Part shown: positions 1 to 10,118 of the stretch, piece after piece | Layout of the letters: each line of letters begins with the position of its first letter | How positions within the stretch are numbered: position 1 is the first letter of the stretch | Assembly (NCBI GenBank): GCA_964059195.1 | Contig: CAXKWD010000006.1 | Span: 66,605,073-66,669,072, forward strand | Reading direction: 5' to 3' | Length of the DNA stretch: 64,000 nt | Source of the DNA: Ectobius pallidus | Lineage: Eukaryota; Arthropoda; Insecta; Blattodea; Ectobiidae | Program-made: the position numbers and the translations under genes | Notes under the pieces: generated by a model | Seen by the model: the letters and a program-made list of their open reading frames with translations, nothing else | Database searches by the model: none | Told to the model about the DNA's origin: nothing

Positions 1-208
1 AATCATGTAAAGTCATTTTCATGTGATACAGTACTTCGAAAAAAGCACATGCTTTCTACAGAGAAATATATTTCACTCTTTGCCCTTCACTATCTGGACA
101 GTTTATCTTAGAAATTCATTTCCTGCAGGTATAAAAGCCTACTGAAGGCTGAACGTTCAAGACCATGTAATTTATTTATTTATTTTAAATTATATTTCTT
201 TTACTTTC
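1..208. other. Unassigned AT-rich sequence
   Basis: I see no ORF, RNA or repeat here. It flanks the SINE that follows. Confidence 0.5.
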
Positions 209-547
209 TATCTACTAATAGTCCGCCGGCGTGGTCTTGTGGTTAGCGTTGCTGACTACAGATCCGTCGGCCCGGGTTCGATTCCCGGTACCTCCTCGGA
301 TTTTTCTGAGGTAGGGAGGTCTGGTAGGGGTGCACTCAGCCTCGTGATTCCAAACTGAGGAGCTACTTGATAGAGAAGTAGCGGCTCCGGTCCAGAAAAC
401 CACCATTAACGGCCGTGGGTGTCGGCATGCTGACCACATGCCCCCCAATCCTGCCATCTGCCTACGGGAGATGATGCAGCGGTCGGGTGGTAGGCCAAGT
501 CCTTCCGGGGATGTAGCGCCACGGAGTTTTTAGTTTATCTACTAATA
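209..547 (+). mobile_element. tRNA-derived SINE, family A, with 12-bp target-site duplication
   Basis: The body spans about 221-535. It opens with a tRNA-like head: an A-box-like stretch near 230-242 and a B box GGTTCGATTCC near 275-285, the internal RNA polymerase III promoter of tRNA-derived SINEs. A GC-rich non-tRNA body follows. The insertion is flanked by perfect direct repeats TATCTACTAATA at 209-220 and 536-547, as expected for target-primed insertion by a partner LINE. A 5'-truncated copy of the same family lies at 30612-30744. An 80-codon reading frame on the opposite strand is a by-product of the GC-rich body. Confidence 0.9.
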
Positions 548-1135
548 CGTATTCTGTCAACAGTAAATTGATTACTGTCATTATATAGGTCCTAATAATT
601 TTCTATTTTAATTTGAACTATTTAATAGGCTACTAATTCACTGATATATTTTAGAAAACCAGTATGCACTCAATATTTTAAATAGCTCTTCGTTTCTAAT
701 GTACCTATCGTAGTTTAATGCAAGAGAGGGCTTTAAGGCCTATACCGGTAGCTTAAAAATTAATAAATAAGTGATTTTAAGTGCGAATAATATGTCGAAG
801 TATAATAAATATTGTTCTAATGTTACATATTATGGCACATATTATGAACTTTATTGATTTACCGGGATTGTGATTTGTTCTTCTGCCAATGTCATCATCA
901 CGAATTATGTAATAATTTGGCCAAGCAAGCTTTGGAAGGAGTTCAATACTTCACGATATGAGGACGATACATCAAAACCATAAAATACGGGGACGATGTG
1001 AGCTACTGGCGAAGAAAGACGAATCTCTGCAGGACATGGAAACAGGAAGCAAGTATGGAATGAAAATCCATAGAGATAATAATAAAGTATAAGTATCCAC
1101 CTTATAGATAAGTCCACATAGACAAACCGAATGTA
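548..1135. other. Unassigned AT-rich sequence
   Basis: No supported gene or repeat was seen. The short reading frames on the minus strand near 905-1295 have no recognisable content. Confidence 0.4.
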
Positions 1136-1781
1136 ATGACTGATGAGAATATCGCAAAGTGGAAAAACGGTGCGAATCGCCGTGGGGAACCAAGAACTGG
1201 AAATCAGTTCTGGTACTTAGAAAATCTGCTGACGAAAAAACTCCTCCTGCTCCAAGAAAACAAAGTCCTATGTTATCACGGATTGGCATGTTCAAGAATG
1301 CTTAAAAAAATCACTAGTAAATTAAACTTGGATTTGAGGAAGCACATCTGGAATATTATTCTATATAGATTGGGAACAATATGGACACTAACAGAGGAAG
1401 AGGATAAGTAGACTACCTGGAAAGTTCTGAATGTGTATGCAAGAGAGGAACGAAGAAAAGAAAATAGTCGGACAAAGTCGAAGAAGTTGTGCGAAGAGTG
1501 GAAGAGATGAAGAACACTTCTGAACACAATTTTTCCTTAGGAAAGAAAACTGGATGGATCGTATATTGTGAATAAATTTTCTACTACATGACGTCATCGA
1601 AGGAAGTGGAGGGAGCTCCAAGACTTGAAAGAAGAAGAATCTAGCTGCAGCTAGACGATTTGGAGGAGATAAGAACATACTAGTTATTGAAAGAAGAGGC
1701 CAAGAATAGGAGGATATGGAGAGGGAAATTTGCAGACCAACTCCAAGGAGTTACATAATGGTGCACATATATTGAATATAT
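1136..1781 (+). pseudogene. Decayed LINE reverse-transcriptase C-terminal region
   Basis: The plus-strand frame at 1136-1411 ends with residues resembling the C-terminal part of LINE polymerases (LDLRKHIWNIILYRLG, then WTLTEEE). This parallels LELRKKLVKCYIWSIALYG and WTMRKRE in the RTE-like element at 35047-35619. After 1411 the reading continues only in shifted frames, with fragments such as KENWMDRIL and DVIEG that mirror KANWIGHIL and HDVNEG of the same element. It is therefore a frameshifted fossil of the 3' coding end of a related LINE. The 3' tail was later hit by the SINE at 1794-2123. Sense is plus, and no catalytic motif is retained. Confidence 0.7.
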
Positions 1782-2135
1782 ATGATTATTATTCGGCCGC
1801 GGTCGATGGATTTTTCAGGATGTAAAATTCCTGGGCACGGAGTCCTCCGGGAGGGACTTTAAGCTGGGGGTCCCGTGTCGTAGATTTACAGCACGTAAAA
1901 GAACTCCAAGCCTAAATTAGAGCGTCTGGACAAAATTTCTCGGCCCTTTCACGTCCAAGAAATACTTAGTTTACAGAGGGGGTTGCGAGGCGATGGGCTT
2001 ACCACCTGTCCCTCTACCCTCTCCCGGAAAATAAGCATATCAAAATTAGTATAGGTAATGAAACCTGCATTGGAGGCCCCTTCGCCCCACCTGGGGATCA
2101 TAGGGTACCAGATACAGATAAAGATGATTATTATT
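1782..2135 (+). mobile_element. SINE-like element, family C, with 12-bp target-site duplication
   Basis: The body spans about 1794-2123 and is flanked by direct repeats ATGATTATTATT at 1782-1793 and 2124-2135. A related body occurs at about 13655-13810: both share the order GGGCACG-AGTCCT, GATTTAC, AGAGC-TCTGGA and CTTTCACGTCCA. I see no clear A or B box in this copy, so it may be 5'-truncated. The segment around GTAGATTTACAGCACGTAAA recalls a body shared by many arthropod tRNA-SINEs. It inserted into the tail of the decayed LINE just upstream. Confidence 0.75.
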
Positions 2136-3351
2136 ATAGAAGGGTATTTGCACATGTTACTAAGTATACTACAATACTTTATATAACGATGAAACATCGA
2201 TGTAAAGTTACATGGTCGCTGCACGTATTCTGTGAACGGTGCTTGTTACTACATGGCCTAGATAGTTTTATTAATTTTACACCGTGTTGAATTAGCCTTG
2301 ATTGCACTAACAAAGGACTCGTCTACACGCTATGTTGGCCATGTGCAGTTCTGTACAGTTCGTTGAAAGCGAATGGAGGTATTGTACGTACAACTGCCAT
2401 GTCATTCCACACTTCCTCGAGATTCCATATAAAGTAGAGCATTCCATAAACCGAGGCATGACCGTAACACTGAAATATAATCTAAAAGGCAAACAATCAA
2501 ACGGAATACTTGGAATAGAGAATGTAATATATTTCACGAAAATGTATTCCTGAATTTAACAAATAAGTGTATGCATTATACGAGTTTCTAATTATTATAT
2601 GGCACGCCTCTACTGGTAAAAACTATATTCTCCAGTTATTCTAAAAAATCGTGCAGAAGTTAATCACTCTTTATTACTATGTAGGCCTAGGCCTACCAAA
2701 CGTCATCGTTGAACTAGGATTTTGGTGATATTTATATTTTAATTTTCCTAAATACTGTAAATAAATTATTTTTCGTGCAAAAGTATTCGATAATAATTTC
2801 CGATTATCCTTTTTGTTATTGGTTTTCAATTTTACTTTGAGTTACAGCAGACAATAAACACGTTTTGCAGGTTTTAGCTCATTACTACTACATCGAAGTG
2901 GTGGGTGGATCGATCAATCACATATGAGTGAAAGTTAAAATACAAATTTTGAAGTGCAAAGTAAAACGATTGAAATAATTGCAAAAATTTACTTTTATTA
3001 CAAAAATGGACGCAGGAAGTATCAAAAGGATTAAAAAAACACAAAATTGTATTATAATAATTACAGAATTTGGGGATAAAATTGAACTAAAATGCAATAA
3101 AAATGACAACAGAAACAAAACAAACTTTAATTCAAACAATTACATTCAGTCAACATAAAACATGCAGTATGCAGCTATGTTTGTGATATTAGAAAAAATG
3201 TACAATTTCATTTAAATTCTAGCCCAAGTCGTACTATTACTTTGAACAATTTGAGGTGATTATTTAAAATATTATTCTTTATAATATTTTCCTTAGTGAT
3301 AATGAATTTAATTTATCAGTACGCCTAATGGTGTAATAAATGTAATAAACT
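2136..3351. other. Unassigned AT-rich sequence
   Basis: Nothing supportable was found. There are overlapping small frames on both strands near 2307-2553 without recognisable domains, and a low-complexity A/T-rich run near 2918-3139. Confidence 0.4.
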
Positions 3352-3628
3352 TGACTATTCCACTCATACGCCGCGAGTTCAATATTGACCAATAGCGTTT
3401 AGCAGTTCCTCGGATATAGACCAATCACGATCGTTTATCTTATAAAATGCTTGCTATTAATATGAGGATGCTATTTTGTCAGGTAATATCATCTGCTCGT
3501 TACTGAACACGTAAGCGTCAGTGTACAGTGATTAATATGTCACATGCTGCCATTAAGTAACACGAAAACAGATTATTTTATACAACATAACTGGTTTGGA
3601 AATTGAAATAATAGAAATGTACATTGAT
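3352..3628 (+). repeat. Dispersed repeat D, copy 1
   Basis: This stretch matches 30868-31125 in the same orientation over its whole length, from GACTATTCCACTCATACGCC to about GTACATTGAT, with scattered substitutions and small indels. No open frame, promoter box or terminal inverted repeat was recognised. The class is unknown. Confidence 0.8.
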
Positions 3629-4042
3629 TAAAAATGCAATTTCGATTCGGTTCAAGCCAGTTGGTATGCTTTTAGTTTGTTCTGCTATTAGCTTACCTGA
3701 AAAAGTTAATTATGTCGTATATGCACCATTGGTAGCACTGATCACAACATGGTAACTCGAATTGATTCATGGATGGTTGATTCGTAGTATGCCGTGATCA
3801 TGCAGCTGTTAGTTTTGTTTTTATACAACAAAGCACGAAAGTAATTATTATTTGTATAATCCGTTACATTTTTATTTATGGAATAGTCTTAATATATCCA
3901 ACTCGAGTTGGCGAGTTTCATCAGATAAATATCAATATATCAATAAACTCGTCAGGTCTCGTGGGATTAAGCCCTTATATTGTTTTGTCTAGATCCAATT
4001 TCTCATTCCCCACAACAGCAATCATACATCAAATATAACACA
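3629..4042. other. Unassigned AT-rich sequence
   Basis: No feature could be supported between dispersed repeat D and the family B SINE. Confidence 0.4.
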
Positions 4043-4368
4043 TAATAACTACATTGGGGTACGCCATAGCGTAGTGGTTGAGGCGCTGCGCTAAAAACCG
4101 GAAGGTCGCGGGTTCGATTCCCGATGAGGTCGTTGGTGTTTTTCAATCGACCTAATCCTTCTGGTGGCACTTTGGCCCTGGGGTCGACTCAGCCTCTAAC
4201 AGAAATGAGTACCAGGAGAATTCTGGGGGTAAAGGCGGCCGGTGCGTAAGGCTGACAACCTTACCACCTTCACGTGCCGAATGTCCAAAATCTGTTAGCC
4301 TCAACCTCCTGGAATCCTCTGAGCCTCTTTGGCCTGTATAGGGATCACTTTACTTTAATAACTACATT
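4043..4368 (+). mobile_element. tRNA-derived SINE, family B, with 13-bp target-site duplication
   Basis: The body spans 4056-4355, about 300 bp. The head shows an A-box-like TAGCGTAGTGGTTGAGG and a B box GGGTTCGATTCCC near 4110-4122. The body includes a stretch around GAGTACCAGGAGAATTCTGG. Perfect direct repeats TAATAACTACATT lie at 4043-4055 and 4356-4368. A second copy, inverted and with its own target duplication, is at 27903-28200. The 3' end reads ACTTTACTT, a possible short tail recognised by a LINE. Confidence 0.9.
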
Positions 4369-4389
4369 AAGAACAATGCTGTTAACAAA

Positions 4390-4725
4390 GTTTAAAGGTT
4401 ACTAGTTTACGAATCCGATGGAAAAAAATTTCTTTTTTCAGTTGGAGCAAAGATGTGTCATTTATTAATGAGTATGTAATTTGGCACCTATGATGTGCCT
4501 TCATATTTATTTCGAGGAGTGGCGGAGATATTCCTTGACATCATCTGTGTAGTGGTATCAGGATGGCAAGAGGAATATCACTGTAATTCCTCAAAAAACT
4601 GACAATGGCACACTAGGCGGCGAAATGCATCTTCGTGATTTGACTATATGATACGTCTTTGCTCCAATTTAGTAAAAAGAAATTTTCCTCTGGCTTCATA
4701 AACAAGTGACTCTTTTAAAGATTCT
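4390..4725. mobile_element. Imperfect 335-bp palindrome (foldback or MITE-like)
   Basis: The left arm from about 4392 (TTTAAAGGTTACTAGTTTAC, then TTGGAGCAAAGATGTGTCAT) matches the reverse complement of the right end (ATGATACGTCTTTGCTCCAA, then AAACAAGTGACTCTTTTAAA), with the arms pairing about 60-70 bp. Symmetry continues inward, for example GAGGAGTGGCGGAGATATTCC against GGAATATCACTGTAATTCCTC. No coding content and no clear target-site duplication were found. The right edge lies almost exactly where the truncated R2-like LINE begins. Confidence 0.75.
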
Positions 4726-4730
4726 GACTA

Positions 4731-6605
4731 GCTTTTCTAGACTTATCAAACCAACAGAGAGGTTTCATATCAACCCCTGGTTCTTTCATCAGTTCTTCTT
4801 TGGTCAATAGCTGTCTTCAGAATTCTAAACTTAAAAATAAACATTGCTGTATCACTTTTCTTGATGTCACCAAGGCTCAATAGGACATATGCATATTGAA
4901 TATACTTTAAATTCTATAACAGCTCCTCTAAGACTCAAGAAACTGATTGCATCTCTTCTGTTGAACAATTCTGTAAACATTCAGATAGATGCTGCAAATT
5001 CCACTAAACGAATAGATATTAGAAGAGAAGTAGCCCAAGGATCACCATTATCATTAATTTTATTTAATATGGCTAATGAATTCATTCATTTTGAGGACTT
5101 AAATGACAAGGAACAAGCATCCCAGTTAGGATACAATCTTCATGATAAACTTTCAGCGTTAGGATTTGCTGATGACATCGCCTTACTATCTCGCGATGAA
5201 AGAGCTGCAGTGAGAATGATTGAATTGACTAACCAACTTTTAACTAAAATAGGCCTTTCCCTAAATGCCTCAAAGTCTAAAGCTGTATTAACACGTAATG
5301 GAAAATTAGTTCTTACTGTTATTAAAACGTTAAATGGTCTCCAGATCTCTTCACTCAAGGAAAATGAAACAATAAGATATTTAGGTGTTACGTTTCAAAA
5401 TGAAATCTTCATTGATAAAAAAGGCATTATATTAAAGTTGAATAGTAGTATCAATAAGCTTGTTAATTCAATATTTCTTAAACCTGATCAGAAATTAAGC
5501 ATTTTGAATCGATATATTTGGCCCAGCTTAATATATCCTTTGCAGTGTGCTCCGCTTCGTAAACTCAGAAAAGGTTTTCTTCAAGATTTTGACAAATTAT
5601 TAAGAAGCAGTTTAAGAGAAATAATTGGTTTTCCAATGGATGTCCCCTACTCATTGTTATATTCACCGAGGAGGCTGCCTGGTCTAGGATTAATTAAAAG
5701 TTCTTGGGAGGCATACATACAACACATAAACATCTGATTCCGAATGCGATCGATTTCTAATCCTCTTCTCATGCATACAAGGAACGTTACAGAAGAAATT
5801 GAAACAAGCTTGTCGAATCTCAGTTTACCTACTGATGGAGATCCTAAAGCACGTGGGCTCCGTAAAGAGCTCCGAAAACAACAATATGAAATTTGGTAAT
5901 CACTACCCCACCGAGGCAAAGGAGTGTCTCAATTTGAAGATTGGCCTAAACAAATGGCTGGATTTCTACAAAAAAAGACCTTTCTTCCTCACAATGGACA
6001 AATGCTATAAAAATGAACTGCAACTCCATCGCAGTGCGCAGTCTCCCCGGCAGAAGTCAGGAAATCCGTTGCCGTCATTGCAGCGAGACGGAAACCTTAC
6101 CTCATATTCTTGGCTACTGTCGAAGGGGAGAGCTACTTTGAAATAATAGGCACCATAAAGTAAGATCTAATATTGCAGAGCTCTTCAGAAAGAGAGGGGA
6201 TTGTGAAGTGTTTGAGGAGGTGGTATGCCAAACGACGGAAGGCTCCATCAAACGTGTAGATATTGTAGTGATCAACAGGGAGAAGAACTGTGGACTGGTC
6301 ATTGATCCGACATTGCGTTTTGAGAGGGACGGAGATCATGCAAAGGAGGTAGATATGGATAGGAAACTTCATTATCATCCTTGTTGCCAATATTTGAAGG
6401 AGAAGTATGGGATAAGAGATAGGAAAGTTGTTGGTTTGCTATTTGGGGCGAGAGGGACAATTTAGAAGTTTTGTATCAATTTTTGCCAACGTTTTGGTAT
6501 ACTGTCTTCAGTCATATTACAGGAATTGGCCTTAAACATGCTTCAAGACTCGCTCCATATTGTCTATAACCATTTGTGTTCAGAATATTTTAATAAATAG
6601 GAAGG
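4731..6605 (+). pseudogene. 5'-truncated R2-like LINE (reverse transcriptase plus restriction-like endonuclease)
   Basis: This is the 3' two-fifths or so of an R2-type non-LTR retrotransposon polyprotein. From about 4752 frame 3 reads finger residues QQRGFISTPGSF and motif A (FLDVTKA, Asp at 4863-4865). A frameshift near 4880-4889 leads into 4889-5737 with motif B (QGSPLSLILFN), the catalytic FADD, motif D (LSLNASKSK) and YLGV. The thumb or linker is broken by a TGA at 5735-5737, further stops and shifts. Frame 1 from 6061 carries the CCHC knuckle CRHC-x7-H-x4-C, a TGA at 6139-6141, then the endonuclease-like segment with RVDIVV and VIDPTLRFE up to 6465. A 3' UTR with AATAAATA near 6591 follows. 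R2 elements of this class cut DNA with that C-terminal nuclease. This copy is dead and lies in ordinary repeat-rich DNA, with no rDNA visible. Confidence 0.88.
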
Positions 6606-7593
6606 GAGTCTCTTAGTGATAGGAGCTTTAAAATTCAATATAAAAATATATGAATATTGAAAATTTGGAATAGATTCTCATCTAAAAAAATATGGGCTAT
6701 AGTTCTTAGAATTATTTTTAGTTGGCTGTGTCCTCTTGGCACCTTAATTTTAAACAGCTATCCTGACAGGATTTCCCCCCTGTGTTTATGTAGGCCTACG
6801 TGTTATTATATTTATGGATGGTGGTGTGTTAATTGTGAAATTAGGCACTGGCAATATTAAGGTATAAAGACATGTTTTCTATAAAGAGTTTAAAAGGTTC
6901 TTTCATATTTTACGGTTATTTGTTTTCTTGAGTTTACACTTAATAATATAAATCCACTGTCATTGACATATCTACCCTTCTTATACTCAATTATATTTTT
7001 ATTGTTTTACATATTTTTTTTTTATTGAATATTCCTTTTTGAACGATTTATACTAGCCTATACAGTAATACATAATTTTGAAATACTCCACATATAACAT
7101 TTCAAATAAATTAAACTAAAATAAAGATAACTAAGTAATTCCATCATGAACCTTGCCTGTACTAGTATTACTGTACTTGTACTAGTATTCCTGTACTAGT
7201 ATTACATTTTTAATATGCAAATTTGTGTGACATGGCACATTTTATAAGTTGAAAGAAACTAAGTCCAATATATTTTTCTGAACGAACAGTAAAAATGCAA
7301 GTCCGATATAGTAGTATTTTGTGGGGGCTGATAGCGAATACCACACTATCTTCTCTTTAGGTCCTTTAGTCTGAAGTTGGAATTCCCTTGGTGCGGCCAA
7401 TAGCCTAACAGCGAAACAGCGGAATATAGACAAGGAGTTCCAGCCTTGGATCATGCTGTTGTTAACTAGATCTAGGCCTATTTTTTGAACCCTAAGTTAT
7501 GCTGTAAGGCTATATGAACTGTTATGAATACTACAGAAAAATTAGTTTTATTACCGAATGAATGAAATTGCAATATTTAACGTAAAACAACAT
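6606..7593. other. Unassigned sequence with a short minisatellite
   Basis: The stretch is AT-rich without a supported gene. At about 7157-7206 a short array repeats a TGTACTAGTATT-like unit about three times. Small frames at 6657-6860 and 7242-7454 have no recognisable content. Confidence 0.5.
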
Positions 7594-7627
7594 TTAGGGT
7601 GGCGTGCACCATCCAGGAGTAAACCAA

Positions 7628-7779
7628 ACTAAAGTAGTAAATTTAAGACGGAGACCTGAAGTATACAAGAACCAGTACATCTGTCTCACTCTTTAAGTCA
7701 TACGAGTAATGTGCTAAAGTGAGACAGACAAACCGGTTTTTGTTGCGTCAGGTTCCCGTCTTAGATTTACTACTTTAGT
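7628..7779. repeat. Inverted repeat nested in the TTA-flanked element
   Basis: The left arm ACTAAAGTAGTAAATTTAAG (7628-7647 onward to about 7690) pairs with the right arm ending CTTAGATTTACTACTTTAGT (7760-7779). Both arms also share CTGTCTCACT-type sequence close to the centre near 7700. This makes a ~152-bp hairpin-forming unit. Confidence 0.75.
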
Positions 7780-8253
7780 GCTTCTCTTTTAGTAACTTAC
7801 TCTTTTAGTTGGTGTTGGAGAGCTCAATTGATAGTTACTTCTTTAGTTGTAACTAAAGTAGTAAACTATTTTTACTAAAGAAGTAGTCGAATTCTGCGCA
7901 GAACAGAGCAGAAACGTTAGTGCAGCACAGCAGAACACGTGCATTTCAATTGCCAGTATTATTCAAGTGCCAGATAATGAAAAGGAAAGGTTCGCTGAAA
8001 CAATGAATGAATTTGGATTGTTCCAAATATTACTAATGACAATCTTCATGTTTTAAAATAGGTCTAATAGTAATGTTTTATTCATTACTAATTTTAATTC
8101 CTTCAATTGAATATTTTCAGTTTAGTAGCCTACGTTAGGGTACTGTGATTACAATTTTTGTGCAAACTATTTCTGTATTATAATGCAAACAATTGGAATT
8201 TCCAGTTGATTTTCATAATTGATTCACTGTCAATATTATAATTATTTCTCTCA

Positions 8254-8277
8254 TAATAATAATAATAATAATAATAA
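8254..8277. repeat. (ATA)n microsatellite
   Basis: About eight uninterrupted ATA units inside the 2.5-kb element. Confidence 0.9.
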
Positions 8278-9375
8278 AGTTCTAAAATATATTAAAATAT
8301 TTATACTTCCTAAAGTTACATATTCTTCCCCAAAAACGATAAATCAATTATTCTACAGTTGTTTATCATAAATCTCACTATTAAGAATTATTAATACTTA
8401 TTGACTGTTTAACAATATTAATAAGAAGTATTACACAAAATCATGAAAAAGAGGGGGATAAAAAGGATAACAAAACTAATAAGGGGCATTATGTTTCTGT
8501 CCTGTTTCAAATGCACAGAACATTTACTTAAAAAATATTATCTTATAAAAATAATAATATTACAACTGAGAAATGTAATATTTAAACAAAAAAATGGCGG
8601 TACAATATTTCGGAAGCTATGAACTCCAATAATAATTATGTAGATGGTTGTGTGTTTAAAAATAATTTCAGTGACTACTTCTCTAGATCCTGTGCAGCTT
8701 CAACCTCCAGTGCCCCTCCTTAAAATTTTCTTTCGGCACTCATGTTGGCATTTTTTTTCTATATAGTTTATAATGCTTCTCACTTTCCTGTCCACAGGGT
8801 TAATTAAAATAGTTAGCAGCATACTATAGACCGGCAGCATCTGCTATAGTTTATTCCCAAACATGAAAGTCTCGTCTCACTCCACCATTCGAGACTTGGG
8901 GAGTCTTTAAGGAATGGTTTTACAATGTGTCCCCTTCTCAATGTACGCTAATCCCAGAGTCAGCCAAATTTTCTTCCGATGTGGCCTGTTTGGACATTTT
9001 TACACCTGGGTCAGAAAAAAGGACATATTATTCATTAACACTGCGGGTGCAACTATTGAACTTTTAGCTCTTATAATTATTATTATAATTCTGGCATTTG
9101 CAATGTTGTGCTTTAAGTTAAGCTATAGAAGTGTAATGTAATAAAATTAATTTACAATAATTACATTAAATCGTTTAACAATGAGAATCACCTATTGTTC
9201 AGTAATCTCTATGGTTAAGTAGCAGGGGGAAGTGTTTTCTGGGTAGCTCCAAGAACGGAGGCTTTCATTTATTGAAATATACTATACCTCGCCAATATCT
9301 GTATACATAGGATTAGCTTGAAATACATCGTCGTTTTCTAACCCAAAGTTAGGGAGAACTGGAGCATCTAAAGGC

Positions 9376-9492
9376 CGATCCAGCTAGGAAGATATTTGAG
9401 AGCACATGCGCGCCTTGTACCGTGCAATGCAAACGACCCTTCCACTCACTCTCCCCCTCACCTTTGGTGGACGTCTTCCTAGTTGGATCGCT
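9376..9492. repeat. Short inverted repeat with a ~75-bp spacer
   Basis: CGATCCAGCTAGGAAGAT near 9377 pairs with GTCTTCCTAGTTGGATCG near 9471-9488, with one mismatch plus an end difference. Its meaning is unknown. The small frame at 9384-9575 crosses it. Confidence 0.6.
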
Positions 9493-10118
9493 CTCCGCAA
9501 TGATATTTCCACATTTGACTGGCTGAAATCACATGGATTTAGTGAGAATCTGACATCGTTTCTGCCAAACGCCAAAATTTCATGTATGGATTTATGAGCT
9601 TAATTATTTACGTTATTAAATGCCCTACTAGGTGTGGTTCGCTTAATATTTATTAAATCACCTGCCATAATTATCATTTTTGGTATACCACCTTCTTCAT
9701 CTCAATAACTTATCCTCAGTTTGAACTATGTAAACCATTTAATGAGATATGTAACTCATAACTCACGCAAATGCCACAGAACACACTTACTACACAACTT
9801 TACTCCACCCCCTGAGTAGGAGTAAATATTGGCCTTATTTACTCCACAACTTACTACATTAATAACGTACTCCGTGTTGGTGCTCTCCACCACTTGTGGA
9901 GTAAGTTCATTTACTCTGGGAGTAAATAAAATTTTTACTTCTTTAGTACATTCCTCTATGTTGAAAGCCGCCGAGTTTAGTTTACTCCTGGTTGGTGCAC
10001 GCCGTCCTTACTAAAAGAGTACGGTTACTAAAATAGTAGCTTACTAAAGTAGTTAGAACTAAAGAAGTAAGGTTTACTAAAAGAGTAAATGGCATGAGTT
10101 TGGTGCACGCCACCCTTA

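Larger units (their letters stand above)
7594..10118. mobile_element. 2.5-kb non-autonomous DNA transposon, PIF/Harbinger-like by TSD
   Basis: The element spans 7597-10115. The terminal inverted repeats GGGTGGCGTGCACCA (7597-7611) and TGGTGCACGCCACCC (10101-10115) are perfect over 15 bp, and TTA flanks both sides (7594-7596 and 10116-10118). A 3-bp TTA/TAA duplication is the habit of PIF/Harbinger elements. Subterminal zones carry many ACTAAAG-TAGTAA-type repeats in both orientations (7628-7880 and 9780-10095). Near the right end a second, inner version of the terminus occurs at about 9973-10011, and it matches the left end further (through the CCAGGAGTAAAC stretch) than the outer terminus does. 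No transposase-like frame was found inside, so it would depend on proteins in trans. The superfamily is inferred from TSD length only. Confidence 0.75.
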
